Shown here: piece by piece, positions 24,515-33,242 of the stretch
Layout: the number at the start of each line of letters is the position of its first letter
How positions within the stretch are numbered: the stretch's first letter is position 1
Source of the DNA: Exilibacterium sp.
GTDB taxonomy: Bacteria > Pseudomonadota > Gammaproteobacteria > Pseudomonadales > Cellvibrionaceae
Direction of reading: 5' to 3'
Assembly: GCA_028280195.1 (NCBI GenBank)
Contig: JANQMH010000012.1
Location: 1 to 33,887, forward strand
Length of the DNA stretch: 33,887 nt
Translations under genes and position numbers: made by a program
Notes under the pieces: model-generated
Seen by the model: only the letters and a program-made list of their open reading frames with translations
What the model was told of the DNA's origin: nothing
Databases searched by the model: none

Positions 24515-25927
24515 ATGACCGCCAAAGCCGCTATCAGCGATTCCAAGCCAACTCTTTACCTGGAACAAAGCCCCGCCGCTGCGGGCCGCGGCGCAAGCAC
24601 GGCTGCGAGCGCTTCGCAACGCGTTGCGACAGCGACTGCCGGTGAGCTGAGACCGCTGCGCATCTGCCTGCTGGGTTATCGCAGTCACCCCCATGTGGGC
24701 GGTCAGGGCATCTATCTCAACTACCTGAGCAAGGCCCTGGTTGAGGCCGGCCACCGTGTGGACGTGCTTTCCGGGCCGCCCTATCCGCAACTCGACCCGC
24801 GGGTCGGCCTGATCAAGCTGCCCAGCCTCAACCTGTTCGAACACGGCAATCACGCCACCGCGCTGCGCTGGCGTCACCTGCGCTCGTTTACCGATACCTT
24901 CGAGTGGTTCAGCATGCTCACCGGCGGCTTCGCCGAGCCCTATACTTTCGGCCGCAGAATGGTGAAGTACCTGAAACGCCACCGCCACGACTACGATCTG
25001 GTACACGACAACCAGAGCCTCTGCTACGGCCTGCTGCAACTGCCGCGACTGGGTCTGCCGACAGTCGCCACCCTGCACCATCCGATTACCCGCGACCGCG
25101 AGCTGGCGCTGCAGGCGGCGCCGGACTGGCGCTACCGGCTGCTGGTCAAACGCTGGCACTCGTTCCTGGGCATGCAGCGCAAGGTAGTGAGGCGGCTGGA
25201 GCATATTGTCACCGTGTCGAGCCGGTCGCGGGACGATATCGCCGCCGCCTTCGGCCGCCCCGCGGCCCGCATCGACCTGATCCACAACGGTATCGATACC
25301 GGCGTGTTCGCGCCGCGCCCGCATATCGAGCGCAGGCCATTCAGGATTATGACCACCGCCTCGGCGGATCAGCCGCTGAAAGGCCTGCGCTATCTGCTGG
25401 AAGCCATCGCCGATCTGCGGCCCCGCTACCCGCAAATCAGCCTGCTGGTCATCGGCAAACTCAAAACCGACGGCGGCACCCGCAAACTACTGGACAAACT
25501 GCAGCTGCAGCAGGCGGTGGAGTTTGTCAGCGGCATCTCCACCGAGCAAATGGTGGATTACTACGCAGAAGCGAGTATTGCCGTTTCCCCCTCCCTCTAC
25601 GAAGGCTTTGGCCTGCCCGCCGGTGAGGCCATGGCCTGTGGCGTGCCGGTGATCTCCAGCGACGGCGGCGCGCTGCCGGAAGTGGTGGGCGATGCCGGTG
25701 TGCTGGTGCGGGCCGGCGACAGCGACGCCCTGGCCGCCGCACTGAGCCAGCTGCTGGACGACGCCGAGCGCCGCCGCCAACTGGGCGAAGCGGGGCGCCG
25801 CCGGGTGCTGGAAAAGTTTTGCTGGCGCGTCGCCGCAGATAAATTTACCCGTTATTACCACCAGGTAATCGCCCGGGCATCGGCCGGGGGCCGCTGCGGA
25901 CCGACAGGGGATGAATTAAAGGGATAA
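24515..25927 (+). CDS. Family 4 glycosyltransferase (GT-B fold)
   Basis: A 470-residue retaining glycosyltransferase. The first Rossmann domain opens at about residue 48 (LRICLLGYRSHPHVGGQGIYLNYLSKAL, with the G-rich loop). The donor-binding domain contains DQPLKGLRYLLEA and the E-x7-E motif EGFGLPAGE (about 363-371), followed by ACGVPVISSDGGALPEVVGDAGVLV. The sugar donor and acceptor are not identifiable. The first 47 residues are Ala/Ser-rich and outside the family, and no Shine-Dalgarno is evident, so the true start is uncertain, though no better in-frame ATG exists. It heads a cluster with two methyltransferases, a toroid protein and an acyltransferase. Confidence 0.92.
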   Translation: MTAKAAISDSKPTLYLEQSPAAAGRGASTAASASQRVATATAGELRPLRICLLGYRSHPHVGGQGIYLNYLSKALVEAGHRVDVLSGPPYPQLDPRVGLIKLPSLNLFEHGNHATALRWRHLRSFTDTFEWFSMLTGGFAEPYTFGRRMVKYLKRHRHDYDLVHDNQSLCYGLLQLPRLGLPTVATLHHPITRDRELALQAAPDWRYRLLVKRWHSFLGMQRKVVRRLEHIVTVSSRSRDDIAAAFGRPAARIDLIHNGIDTGVFAPRPHIERRPFRIMTTASADQPLKGLRYLLEAIADLRPRYPQISLLVIGKLKTDGGTRKLLDKLQLQQAVEFVSGISTEQMVDYYAEASIAVSPSLYEGFGLPAGEAMACGVPVISSDGGALPEVVGDAGVLVRAGDSDALAAALSQLLDDAERRRQLGEAGRRRVLEKFCWRVAADKFTRYYHQVIARASAGGRCGPTGDELKG

Positions 25928-25935
25928 ACCGCAAC

Positions 25936-26652
25936 ATGCAGACTGTGGATTTTTCGCGCCTGGCGATACAACCGGGCCAGTGCCTGCTCGACCTGGGCTG
26001 CGGCGAGGGCCGCCACAGCCTCGGTGCCTATGTATTGCACGAGCAGATCGATATCTGCGGCGTCGACCTCAGCCAGCAGGATATCCGTGTCGCCGCCGCC
26101 AGGTTCAAGGACTTCGAGCAGCCGCACAAACCCCACAAGCACCTGGCTTTTGCGCGCGCCGACGGCCTGCGCCTGCCGTTTGCAGACAATACCTTCGATC
26201 GGGTGATATGCGCCGAAGTGCTGGAGCATATCCCCGACTACCGCGGCATGCTGCGGGAAATCGATCGCGTCCTGAAAGCGGACGGACTGCTCGCCATCAG
26301 TGTCCCGCGCGCCTGGCCGGAGCGTATCTGTTGGGCGCTGAGCGAGGGCTATCACACTGTCGAGGGCGGCCATATTCGCATCTTCGACGCCGCGGCCCTG
26401 CGCCGCGATGTGGAGCGCCACGGCCTGCAGCGCTACGCGCGCCACTGGGCGCACGCCCTGCACGTGCCCTTCTGGTGGCTGAAGTGCCTGTTCTGGGGCA
26501 ACGACGATGCCTTCCTGGTACGCCAGTATCACCGCTTGCTGGTCTGGGACCTGATGCGCAAGCCGCGACTGACCCGCGTGCTAGAGCGCTGCCTGAACCC
26601 GCTGATGGGAAAAAGTGTGGTGATGTATTTTAAACGGGATATGGCCAGGTGA
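25936..26652 (+). CDS. Class I SAM-dependent methyltransferase (Methyltransf_11)
   Basis: A 238-residue cytoplasmic methyltransferase. SAM motif I is LLDLGCGEGRHS (about 17-28), the acidic post-I strand is ICGVDLS, and motif II/III surrounds FDRVICAEVLEHIPDY. The C-terminal part has hydrophobic and Trp-rich stretches (WAHALHVPFWWLKCLFWG) that may contact a membrane or a lipid substrate. AAAGGGA precedes the ATG. It starts 8 bases after the glycosyltransferase and its end overlaps the next gene by 4 bases, so all three are one operon. The substrate is probably the product of the glycosyltransferase. Confidence 0.9.
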   Translation: MQTVDFSRLAIQPGQCLLDLGCGEGRHSLGAYVLHEQIDICGVDLSQQDIRVAAARFKDFEQPHKPHKHLAFARADGLRLPFADNTFDRVICAEVLEHIPDYRGMLREIDRVLKADGLLAISVPRAWPERICWALSEGYHTVEGGHIRIFDAAALRRDVERHGLQRYARHWAHALHVPFWWLKCLFWGNDDAFLVRQYHRLLVWDLMRKPRLTRVLERCLNPLMGKSVVMYFKRDMAR

Positions 26653-27749
26653 CGCGACTGCAGGCATCCGGGGTGATGCTCTCACAGGGCCTGTTCCCCG
26701 AAAAGCTGCTGCGCGGCACGGTTGACTACATCCGCCGGGTACAGCTGGCCGATGGCAATATCCCCTGGTTTGCCGGCGGCAAGACCGACCCCTGGGATCA
26801 CGTCGAGGCGGCCATGGGGCTGGCCATCGGCGGCGAGACCGGCGCCGCCGAGCGCGCCTATCACTGGCTCTACCGGCGCCAGCTCGAGGACGGCAGCTGG
26901 TGGGCCAACTACCGCGGCAACACACCGCTCAGCCGCGAGCAGCGCGAAACCAATTTTATTGCCTACGCCGCCACCGGCATCTGGCACCAGTTTCTGATTA
27001 CCGCAGACCGGGATTTTCTCGCGCGCTTTTATCCGATGGTGCGCAAGGCGATCGATTTCGTACTGGATTTCCAGGCCCCGGGCGGCGAGATCTACTGGGC
27101 GGTCAATACCGATAACAGCCCCGAGCGCGACGCCCTGGTCACCGGCTGCTGCTCAATCTACAAGAGCCTCGAGTGCGCCATCAACTGCGCCGTGACGCTG
27201 CAGGAAGACTGCAGCGCCTGGCTGGCGGCACGGGAGCGCCTGGGCACTGCGCTGCGGTTTCACCCCGAGAACTTCGACCGCACCTGGGAGAGCAAAGCGC
27301 GCTATTCCATGGACTGGTTCTATCCGGTGCTCAGCGGTGTGTTCAGCGGCGCCGAGGCAAGGCAGCGCCTCGAGCAAAAGTGGCCGGTGTTTGTCGAACA
27401 GAACCTGGGGTGCCGCTGCGTCAGCGACGAGCCCTGGGTCACCGTGGCCGAGTCCTGTGAACTGACGCTGGCGCTGCTGGCCGCCGGCGATCGCGCCACA
27501 GCGGTAAACCTTTACAGCTGGCTGCAGCAGTTCCTGGATGCCGACGGCGGTTACTGGACCGGTTATGTTTTCCCCGATCGCGCTATCTGGCCGGAAGAAA
27601 AAACCACCTGGACCGCCGCCGCCGTTCTGCTGGCCGCCGATGCCCTCACCGGGCACAGCGCCGCCGCCCGGCTGTTTGTGGAAAGCCGGCTGCTGCGGCC
27701 ACCGGGCTTAGCGGCGGCGCAGGAGGCCGAGGGTATTCACCGTGGCTAG
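26649..27749 (+). CDS. Alpha/alpha-toroid protein (prenyltransferase/squalene-cyclase-like fold)
   Basis: A 366-residue protein with repeated helical pairs. QW-like elements (QLEDGSWW, DADGGYWTGY) and WDHVEAAMGLAIGG are typical of the terpenoid cyclase/prenyltransferase toroid superfamily. No DxDD motif of class II terpene cyclases was found, so cyclase activity is doubtful; a six-hairpin glycosidase-like role is an alternative. The start is GTG at 26649, overlapping the preceding stop as GTGA. No signal peptide is visible, so it is probably cytoplasmic. Its last 42 bases overlap the end of the convergent methyltransferase gene. Confidence 0.8.
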   Translation: MTRLQASGVMLSQGLFPEKLLRGTVDYIRRVQLADGNIPWFAGGKTDPWDHVEAAMGLAIGGETGAAERAYHWLYRRQLEDGSWWANYRGNTPLSREQRETNFIAYAATGIWHQFLITADRDFLARFYPMVRKAIDFVLDFQAPGGEIYWAVNTDNSPERDALVTGCCSIYKSLECAINCAVTLQEDCSAWLAARERLGTALRFHPENFDRTWESKARYSMDWFYPVLSGVFSGAEARQRLEQKWPVFVEQNLGCRCVSDEPWVTVAESCELTLALLAAGDRATAVNLYSWLQQFLDADGGYWTGYVFPDRAIWPEEKTTWTAAAVLLAADALTGHSAAARLFVESRLLRPPGLAAAQEAEGIHRG

Positions 27750-28325
27750 GGCTTCGAACAGACCCGAGGCCCGCGCCAACTGCCAGATATGGTAGGGCGC
27801 CTGGCCGCCGGCGGCGGGATCGGGGAAAATATCGTGTATCGCGAGAATGCCGCCGCTGACGATATGGCCCGCCCAGCTGCGATAATCGGTCTGTGCCGCC
27901 TCTTCACTGTGGCCGCCGTCGATAAACACCATGCCCAGCGGCGTGCTCCACTGCCTGGAGGCCAGCGCCGATGACGCCACGATCGGTACCACTGTATCCT
28001 CAAGCCCGGCCCGCGCAATGGTGTGGCGAAATGCAGGAAAAGTATCCACGGCCGCTCTCTGCGCATCGTACAGTTCGGGATCGTGATATTCCTCGCCCAA
28101 CTGGTGTTCCTCCGAGCCGCGATGGTGATCGAGGGCGTAGAGCACACTGTTTTGCCGGCGGCAGGCGCAGCCCAGATAGACAGTCGATTTGCCGCAGTAG
28201 CTGCCCACCTCCAGACACGGCCCCAGCGTCGAGGCATGCAGTGCCTGCTGGTAGAGAGCCTGCCCCTCATCGTCGGCCAGAAAACCCTTTACCGAATGGA
28301 TATCGATGGGAAGGGAGAGTGTCAT
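27708..28325 (-). CDS. Class I SAM-dependent methyltransferase (Methyltransf_24-like)
   Basis: A 205-residue protein. Motif I is CLEVGSYCGKSTVYLG (about 37-52), followed by VLYALDHHRGSEEH, and the acidic strand MVFIDGGHSEEAAQTDYRSW with GGILAIHDIF. This resembles the Methyltransf_24/CmcI-type group often found in glycan and cell-surface clusters. It is convergent with the toroid gene (42-base overlap of 3' ends) and divergent from the acyltransferase gene, so it is transcribed separately even though it sits inside the cluster. The substrate is unknown. Confidence 0.85.
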   Translation of the reverse strand: MTLSLPIDIHSVKGFLADDEGQALYQQALHASTLGPCLEVGSYCGKSTVYLGCACRRQNSVLYALDHHRGSEEHQLGEEYHDPELYDAQRAAVDTFPAFRHTIARAGLEDTVVPIVASSALASRQWSTPLGMVFIDGGHSEEAAQTDYRSWAGHIVSGGILAIHDIFPDPAAGGQAPYHIWQLARASGLFEALATVNTLGLLRRR

Positions 28326-28453
28326 ATAAAAATCCGTTAACAGAAAAGAGCAGACAGGCCGGCAACCTTAACCACTGTCGCCGGTAAAAACAATAGCCGC
28401 CCGCGGACCAGGCGCGGCCGGCACAACCACAAAACTGGCCGGGGTGGTTTGCA

Positions 28454-29176
28454 ATGCGCGAAGAGCATCGTCCTTATCTGCTGAAAAAAATACTCAACCG
28501 CTACAACCGCTTCTATGTAGAGCATTTTTTCCGCCCTAACTTCGACGCCCTGGGCCGGCATCCGCATATTATGAATCCGCGCCACATCGAAGTATTCGGA
28601 CATCATATTCATGCCGGCGACTGCATCCATATTATCGGCGCTGCTGACAACAAGGTGCGCCTCAATACCTGGCGCAGCAAGCAACAGCAGGGCCGCATCG
28701 AAATCGGCGACTATTGCCTGATCTCGCCGGGTACCCATATTACCGCCGCCGAGGAAATCGTTATCGGCGACAACTGCATGTTTGCCGCCAACTGCTATAT
28801 CTCCGACAGTGACTGGCACGGCCTCTACAATCGCACCCGCCCGTTTCGCTGCACCCGGCCGATAAAACTGGGCGACAATGTCTGGCTCGGCCACGGCGTC
28901 AAAGTCGGTAAGGGTGTCACCATCGGCGAGAACAGCGTAGTGGGCGCGGGCTCGGTGGTAACCCGCGACGTGCCCGCCAATGTGGTGGCGGCCGGCAATC
29001 CGGTGCGGGTCGTCAAGGAGATAAATCCCGGCCGGCGCATGCTGAAGCGCCAGCATATGTTTGCCGATGCCGATCACTATTTTGAAAATCAGGATAAGCT
29101 GGAGCGCTTTTTACTGGCCGACAACACTTGGTTGCAGTGGCTGCGCAGCCGGCTCTTCCCCTGTGACAAGGACTGA
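28454..29176 (+). CDS. Left-handed beta-helix (hexapeptide) acyltransferase
   Basis: A 240-residue member of the CAT/XAT hexapeptide acetyltransferase group. Hexapeptide turns run from about residue 78 to 185 (IEIGDYCLISPGTHI, IVIGDNCMFAANCYI, IKLGDNVWLGHGVKVGKGVTIGENSVVGAGSVV), broken by a loop SDSDWHGLYNRTRP whose His is in the position of the catalytic base. The end ANVVAAGNPVRVVKEI is typical. It likely O-acetylates or otherwise acylates the sugar product of this cluster, using acetyl-CoA. It starts 128 bases from the divergent methyltransferase and has a weak ribosome binding site. Confidence 0.9.
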   Translation: MREEHRPYLLKKILNRYNRFYVEHFFRPNFDALGRHPHIMNPRHIEVFGHHIHAGDCIHIIGAADNKVRLNTWRSKQQQGRIEIGDYCLISPGTHITAAEEIVIGDNCMFAANCYISDSDWHGLYNRTRPFRCTRPIKLGDNVWLGHGVKVGKGVTIGENSVVGAGSVVTRDVPANVVAAGNPVRVVKEINPGRRMLKRQHMFADADHYFENQDKLERFLLADNTWLQWLRSRLFPCDKD

Positions 29177-29228
29177 GCGCGTCGAGCACCCTCTTTACAG
29201 AGCTGACCTTTTCCCAATTGCCCGCCAG

Positions 29229-31856
29229 CTACTCGCCGGCGGCCTGTCGGTTAAACGGCAATAGCGTCGATTGCACCAGTGGAGGATTGATCAAGGCATT
29301 GATATACAGGCCTTCGGTACCCCGCCAAAAGGCGCGAAAGTTAGGATTGAATGCAAACTTGACCACCAGCCCCTCACCGACCTTTTCGGCAATCAACACC
29401 GGCCTGCCCTGTAATTGTTTGCGGGCAAACTCACTGGCAAAGCCGGCCAGTGGTGTTGAATTTGCCAATACCAGCGGTGTGCTGTAAGCATTTTCACTGG
29501 AACTGAGCTGGGTGAGGCTGTTGAGGAAAACCGGCAGTGCCTCCCGGTTATAACCCTGTGCCAGCGGGTGCGTCAGATCCAGTTGCGCAGAGAAGATTGC
29601 CCCGCCAACCATTCTGTCCGCCGCATCGTAGCGATAGCGGCCGTAAGGCTGCCGGCCCAGCTTCTCCATGGAAGTGTCTTTATTAGCGCTGATGTCAGCT
29701 ATCAACTTGCCGATTCGGCTGCCTTCAGTCATCGCCTCGTCGGTGCCCTCGGGGCGTACTGAAAACAATGCCTGGGCCCATCGTGCCGAGCGCTTCTGCG
29801 TCACCAGCACACCGCCTTGCTTGACCCACCGCCTGATAGGGGAATACCAGGCTTTGGGCAGCGCTTCGGGTTTGATATCGGCCATCAACAAATGGGTATA
29901 ATCGCTGAGATCCAGCAAACCCGGGCGCTGAATATCGATCATCGGCAATGGCAGGCCCAGGCGGCGATCGATTAAATGCCAGATATGGCCGGCTTCCTTT
30001 GGCTCAACTCCCCGGCCAACCACGAGCAAGGGCTTTACCGCCTTGAGGACATGAATATTCGGTGAGCCCAAATCCGGCCCGGCCGGATTGAAGCCGCTGG
30101 CCAGGGGGCGCACTGCCACCTGCCAGCGCTCGGCCTGCTGGCGCAAAAGCTGCTCGAGCGCCTGCCGCTGTTGAGCGGGCGGCACAGGTACCAGAAAGTC
30201 GCCCGACTGCATCGGGCCCTCGGCAGTTATCGCCAGCTGTGGGTAGCCGACGCGATAGACGCGGACCCCGCGATTCAGCAAGTGCATGGCCATCGCAGCA
30301 CTGCCTAGCCCGCTGCGGGGAAAATGATAGGCCGCCGCCTCAGGCAGTGAGTGAAACCGGGCCGGGCTGTCACCGTCGCCCGATGCGGACCGATGAAATT
30401 CAGGCAGCGATCTCGTTTGCGCAAAAGGTAAATTGAAAGCGCTGGGCAAGGTCCAGGCGGAAACATCGTAAAACTGGTTATCGGCAAAAGTCGTACGCTG
30501 TTCGAACATTGCCTCGATCAGTGCCGACTGGCGCTGGCGAATGGGCACCACCCAGGCTTTTTCCGCCGCAAAGTCTTGATTGTCGACCTCGATGTCCTGC
30601 GCCAGGCGATACACTTCAATTTGATGCAGTTTCAGCAGTTTGACGAAATCATCTGCGCGCCCCGGGTCGCCATCTTCGCCGAATACCCAGGCGCGACCCT
30701 TCTGCTGGCGCGCCCGCGCGGCCGCCTGCGCATAAAAACGCTGCGGATAGGCCAGCAGGCGCTGGCGCATGGCAGCGGCACCGCGCAGGGTAGACAGGCT
30801 GGTGGCATATTGATTGCGGATAGCATCGCGAAAGGTAAAGTCGCCGTGCTCAGAGGCCATTTTATGGCCCCGGGCCGTCGCCTGTTCGTACAAGATACCG
30901 ATACTGCCGTTGATATCGGGAAAGGTAGAGCCTTTGCCGTAGTAAAAGTCATCGAAGGTTTCGCGCGTGTAGTAGCGCTGCCCAAGCGCCTGCAATGCCT
31001 CGGCGTGATACTTTGCCAGATCAGTGGTGAGTTGGACATTTTCATCCGGCGTCAGCGGGTTTTGCCGTGTGGGCACCCCCGGTTGAAAAAAATAGGCGTG
31101 ATGTTGTGCGCTGTGCTCGTGAAAATCTCCGAGCACATGGGGCCGCCACCGATAATACTGCTGTAGACGCGCCACCGATTCCGGCTGGGTTGCCGGCAAC
31201 CAATCGCGATTCATATCAAACCAGTAGTGATTAAAACGGCCCGAAGGCCAGGCTTCCCAGTGGGCGCGGTGCAACCTGTCTCCGACTGTCTGCTGGCCGC
31301 GATGCATATTGGCCCAGATGGCAAAACGCGCCAGGCCGTCGGGGTTCAACAATGGATCAATGACAACAATGGTGTTTTCCAATAACGCCTTTACCCAGGG
31401 CGCCTCGCCGGCTACCAGGTGATAGGCGGTCAACAACGCGGCATTGCTGCCACTGGGTTCATTGCCGTGGATACCGTAGCCCAGCCATATCACCAGGGGC
31501 GCGCTGCCGCTGGTATCACCTTTGAGATGTTGCTGGCGCAGTGATTCCAGTTGTGACTGGTTTTCGCGACTGGTGATAATCAGGTGCAGCAGCGGCCGCT
31601 GCTCGACAGAGCGGCCGATTACCTCGACCGTTGCGCGATCGCTGGCGGCAGCGAGCCGTTCCATATATCGAGTGATCTGTTCCGGGCGGGCGTGCCATTC
31701 CCCCGGCGAAAATCCCAGCTCTGCTTCCGGTAGAGGAATCGCCGGGCTGAAAGGCTCACCATCCGGTAACATTGCGCTGACCTTAGCGGCAACAGCCATC
31801 AAGCATATTATGCGCGCCAGTAAAACGACGAACTTGATTTTTAACATTGCTGTCAT
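29229..31856 (-). CDS. M14-family zinc carboxypeptidase, large form
   Basis: An 875-residue exported metallopeptidase. The N-terminal signal peptide (about 1-28) is followed by an M14 catalytic domain (about 45-350). Zn ligands are in YGIHGNEPSG (His/Glu near 130) and GDFHEHSAQ (His near 247), and the catalytic glutamate is in IGILYEQATARG (about 322). The C-terminal half (about 600-790) contains DYTHLLMADIKPEALPKAWYSPIRRWVKQGGVLV, which looks like a glutamine-amidotransferase-like or ThuA-like domain as found in large bacterial M14 proteins. Two ATGs are possible: 31856 (GAGG very close) and 31847, at a more usual distance. It is probably periplasmic or secreted. Confidence 0.9.
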   Translation of the reverse strand: MTAMLKIKFVVLLARIICLMAVAAKVSAMLPDGEPFSPAIPLPEAELGFSPGEWHARPEQITRYMERLAAASDRATVEVIGRSVEQRPLLHLIITSRENQSQLESLRQQHLKGDTSGSAPLVIWLGYGIHGNEPSGSNAALLTAYHLVAGEAPWVKALLENTIVVIDPLLNPDGLARFAIWANMHRGQQTVGDRLHRAHWEAWPSGRFNHYWFDMNRDWLPATQPESVARLQQYYRWRPHVLGDFHEHSAQHHAYFFQPGVPTRQNPLTPDENVQLTTDLAKYHAEALQALGQRYYTRETFDDFYYGKGSTFPDINGSIGILYEQATARGHKMASEHGDFTFRDAIRNQYATSLSTLRGAAAMRQRLLAYPQRFYAQAAARARQQKGRAWVFGEDGDPGRADDFVKLLKLHQIEVYRLAQDIEVDNQDFAAEKAWVVPIRQRQSALIEAMFEQRTTFADNQFYDVSAWTLPSAFNLPFAQTRSLPEFHRSASGDGDSPARFHSLPEAAAYHFPRSGLGSAAMAMHLLNRGVRVYRVGYPQLAITAEGPMQSGDFLVPVPPAQQRQALEQLLRQQAERWQVAVRPLASGFNPAGPDLGSPNIHVLKAVKPLLVVGRGVEPKEAGHIWHLIDRRLGLPLPMIDIQRPGLLDLSDYTHLLMADIKPEALPKAWYSPIRRWVKQGGVLVTQKRSARWAQALFSVRPEGTDEAMTEGSRIGKLIADISANKDTSMEKLGRQPYGRYRYDAADRMVGGAIFSAQLDLTHPLAQGYNREALPVFLNSLTQLSSSENAYSTPLVLANSTPLAGFASEFARKQLQGRPVLIAEKVGEGLVVKFAFNPNFRAFWRGTEGLYINALINPPLVQSTLLPFNRQAAGE

Positions 31857-31876
31857 TTCCTCTTCAACAAGCAGAT

Positions 31877-31906
31877 CTTACAGCATTGGATCAGCTGCAT
31901 AGTCAA
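31877..31906 (-). promoter_or_regulatory. Putative promoter of the M14 peptidase gene
   Basis: On the minus strand TTGACT (plus 31901-31906), an 18-base spacer and TGTAAG (plus 31877-31882) lie just upstream of the gene's ATG. The -35 matches 5 of 6 bases and the -10 matches 4 of 6. Confidence 0.42.
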
Positions 31907-32027
31907 GAGCACTCTATAGCACTTTATGCCTGCGGTTACTATTCGAAATCTCGATTGCTTTATGCTGAAATATCATAATGTACCCGGCGCATCGATCACG
32001 CGTTCGAGATACGCCCGGACAAAGCTG

Positions 32028-33242
32028 CTAGCCCGGACTTAGCAGTGGCAAACTCAGAAAAAATTTGACGATCAACGCGTTGCTGATATCGATAAAAAAT
32101 GCGCCCACTAAAGGAATCACAAGAAAGGCTTTGAAAGAGGGACCGTGCTTGAGCGTAATGGCATTCATATTGGCGATCGCCACCGGAGTAGCGCCCATCC
32201 CCAGACCGCAAAAGCCGCCGGCTATGACCGCCGCATCGTAGTCACCGCCCATAACACGGAACACCACGTATTCGGCGAACAGCGCCATGACGAGAATCTG
32301 TATGCCGAGCACCAGCATGACCCGGGTCAGGCCATCGGAGAGAATGGACAGATCCATGCTCATCAGGCTCATGGCCAAAAACAACTGCAGCGACACCTGG
32401 CCGACACCGTCGAAGTCCTCCTGGCGCAACGGCCGCTGCAGCCGATCAGCCAGGTTGGTAAGCGCAATGCCGACCAGCATGGCGGTGAGAAAACCCGGCA
32501 CTTTGAAATCGCGCTCAAACAGAAAGCGATTGACCAGGTCCCCGAGCACGACACACAGGGCCAGCACAAACAGCACATCGAGCGCCCGCTCGAGCAGCGT
32601 GCCATCTGTATTTACCGACAGTATCGGCCGCTGCGCAGCGGCCGACGCCGCTTCGTCGGACTTGGCCGGCGAAAGTCTGTTTCGCCGTATCAGGTATTCG
32701 GCAAACGGACCGCCGACAATGCCGCCGGCAATAAGCCCGAAGGTGGCAAATAAAATGCCCACCTCCGCGGCTCCTTCAATTCCCGCCGCAGCCGCCTCCT
32801 GACCCCAGGCAATGGCGGTTCCATGGCCCCCGGCCAGGGATACGCTACCGGCAAACAGACCCAGGCCCGGGTGGGCGTCAAACCAGAGCGCCAGGCCCAC
32901 ACCAGTGACATTTTGTAGAACCAGAAAAAACACGGCACACACAACCAGCACGACAAGCGCCCTGCCGCCCGCCATCAGGCGCGCGAATTTTGCCGAAATG
33001 CCAATGGTGCTGAAAAAGATCAGCAGCAGGGTATCGCGCAACTGCATATCAAAACGGATACTCGGCCCTCCCCGGATGTCCACTATCAGCACCAGCAGGC
33101 TGCAGATGAAGCCGCCGGAAACCGCAAGCGGTATGCTGTATCGATCCAGCAGGCTGACGCGATTGTTTATGGCTTTGCCGAGCCACAATACAATGATCGC
33201 GACAATAACCACATGGGGGCCCGATAAGGTTACCTCATTCAT
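32028..33242 (-). CDS. gltS: Sodium/glutamate symporter GltS
   Basis: A 404-residue inner-membrane carrier with about ten hydrophobic helices in two halves. The two GltS reentrant signatures are visible: SVSLAGGHGTAIAWG in the first half and GGFCGLGMGATPVAIANM in the second. It imports glutamate with Na+. The linker between the halves (about residues 195-215) is hydrophilic. CAGG lies 7 bases before the ATG. It is upstream of and parallel to the M14 gene but 171 bases apart, and the latter has its own promoter candidate. Confidence 0.95.
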   Translation of the reverse strand: MNEVTLSGPHVVIVAIIVLWLGKAINNRVSLLDRYSIPLAVSGGFICSLLVLIVDIRGGPSIRFDMQLRDTLLLIFFSTIGISAKFARLMAGGRALVVLVVCAVFFLVLQNVTGVGLALWFDAHPGLGLFAGSVSLAGGHGTAIAWGQEAAAAGIEGAAEVGILFATFGLIAGGIVGGPFAEYLIRRNRLSPAKSDEAASAAAQRPILSVNTDGTLLERALDVLFVLALCVVLGDLVNRFLFERDFKVPGFLTAMLVGIALTNLADRLQRPLRQEDFDGVGQVSLQLFLAMSLMSMDLSILSDGLTRVMLVLGIQILVMALFAEYVVFRVMGGDYDAAVIAGGFCGLGMGATPVAIANMNAITLKHGPSFKAFLVIPLVGAFFIDISNALIVKFFLSLPLLSPG

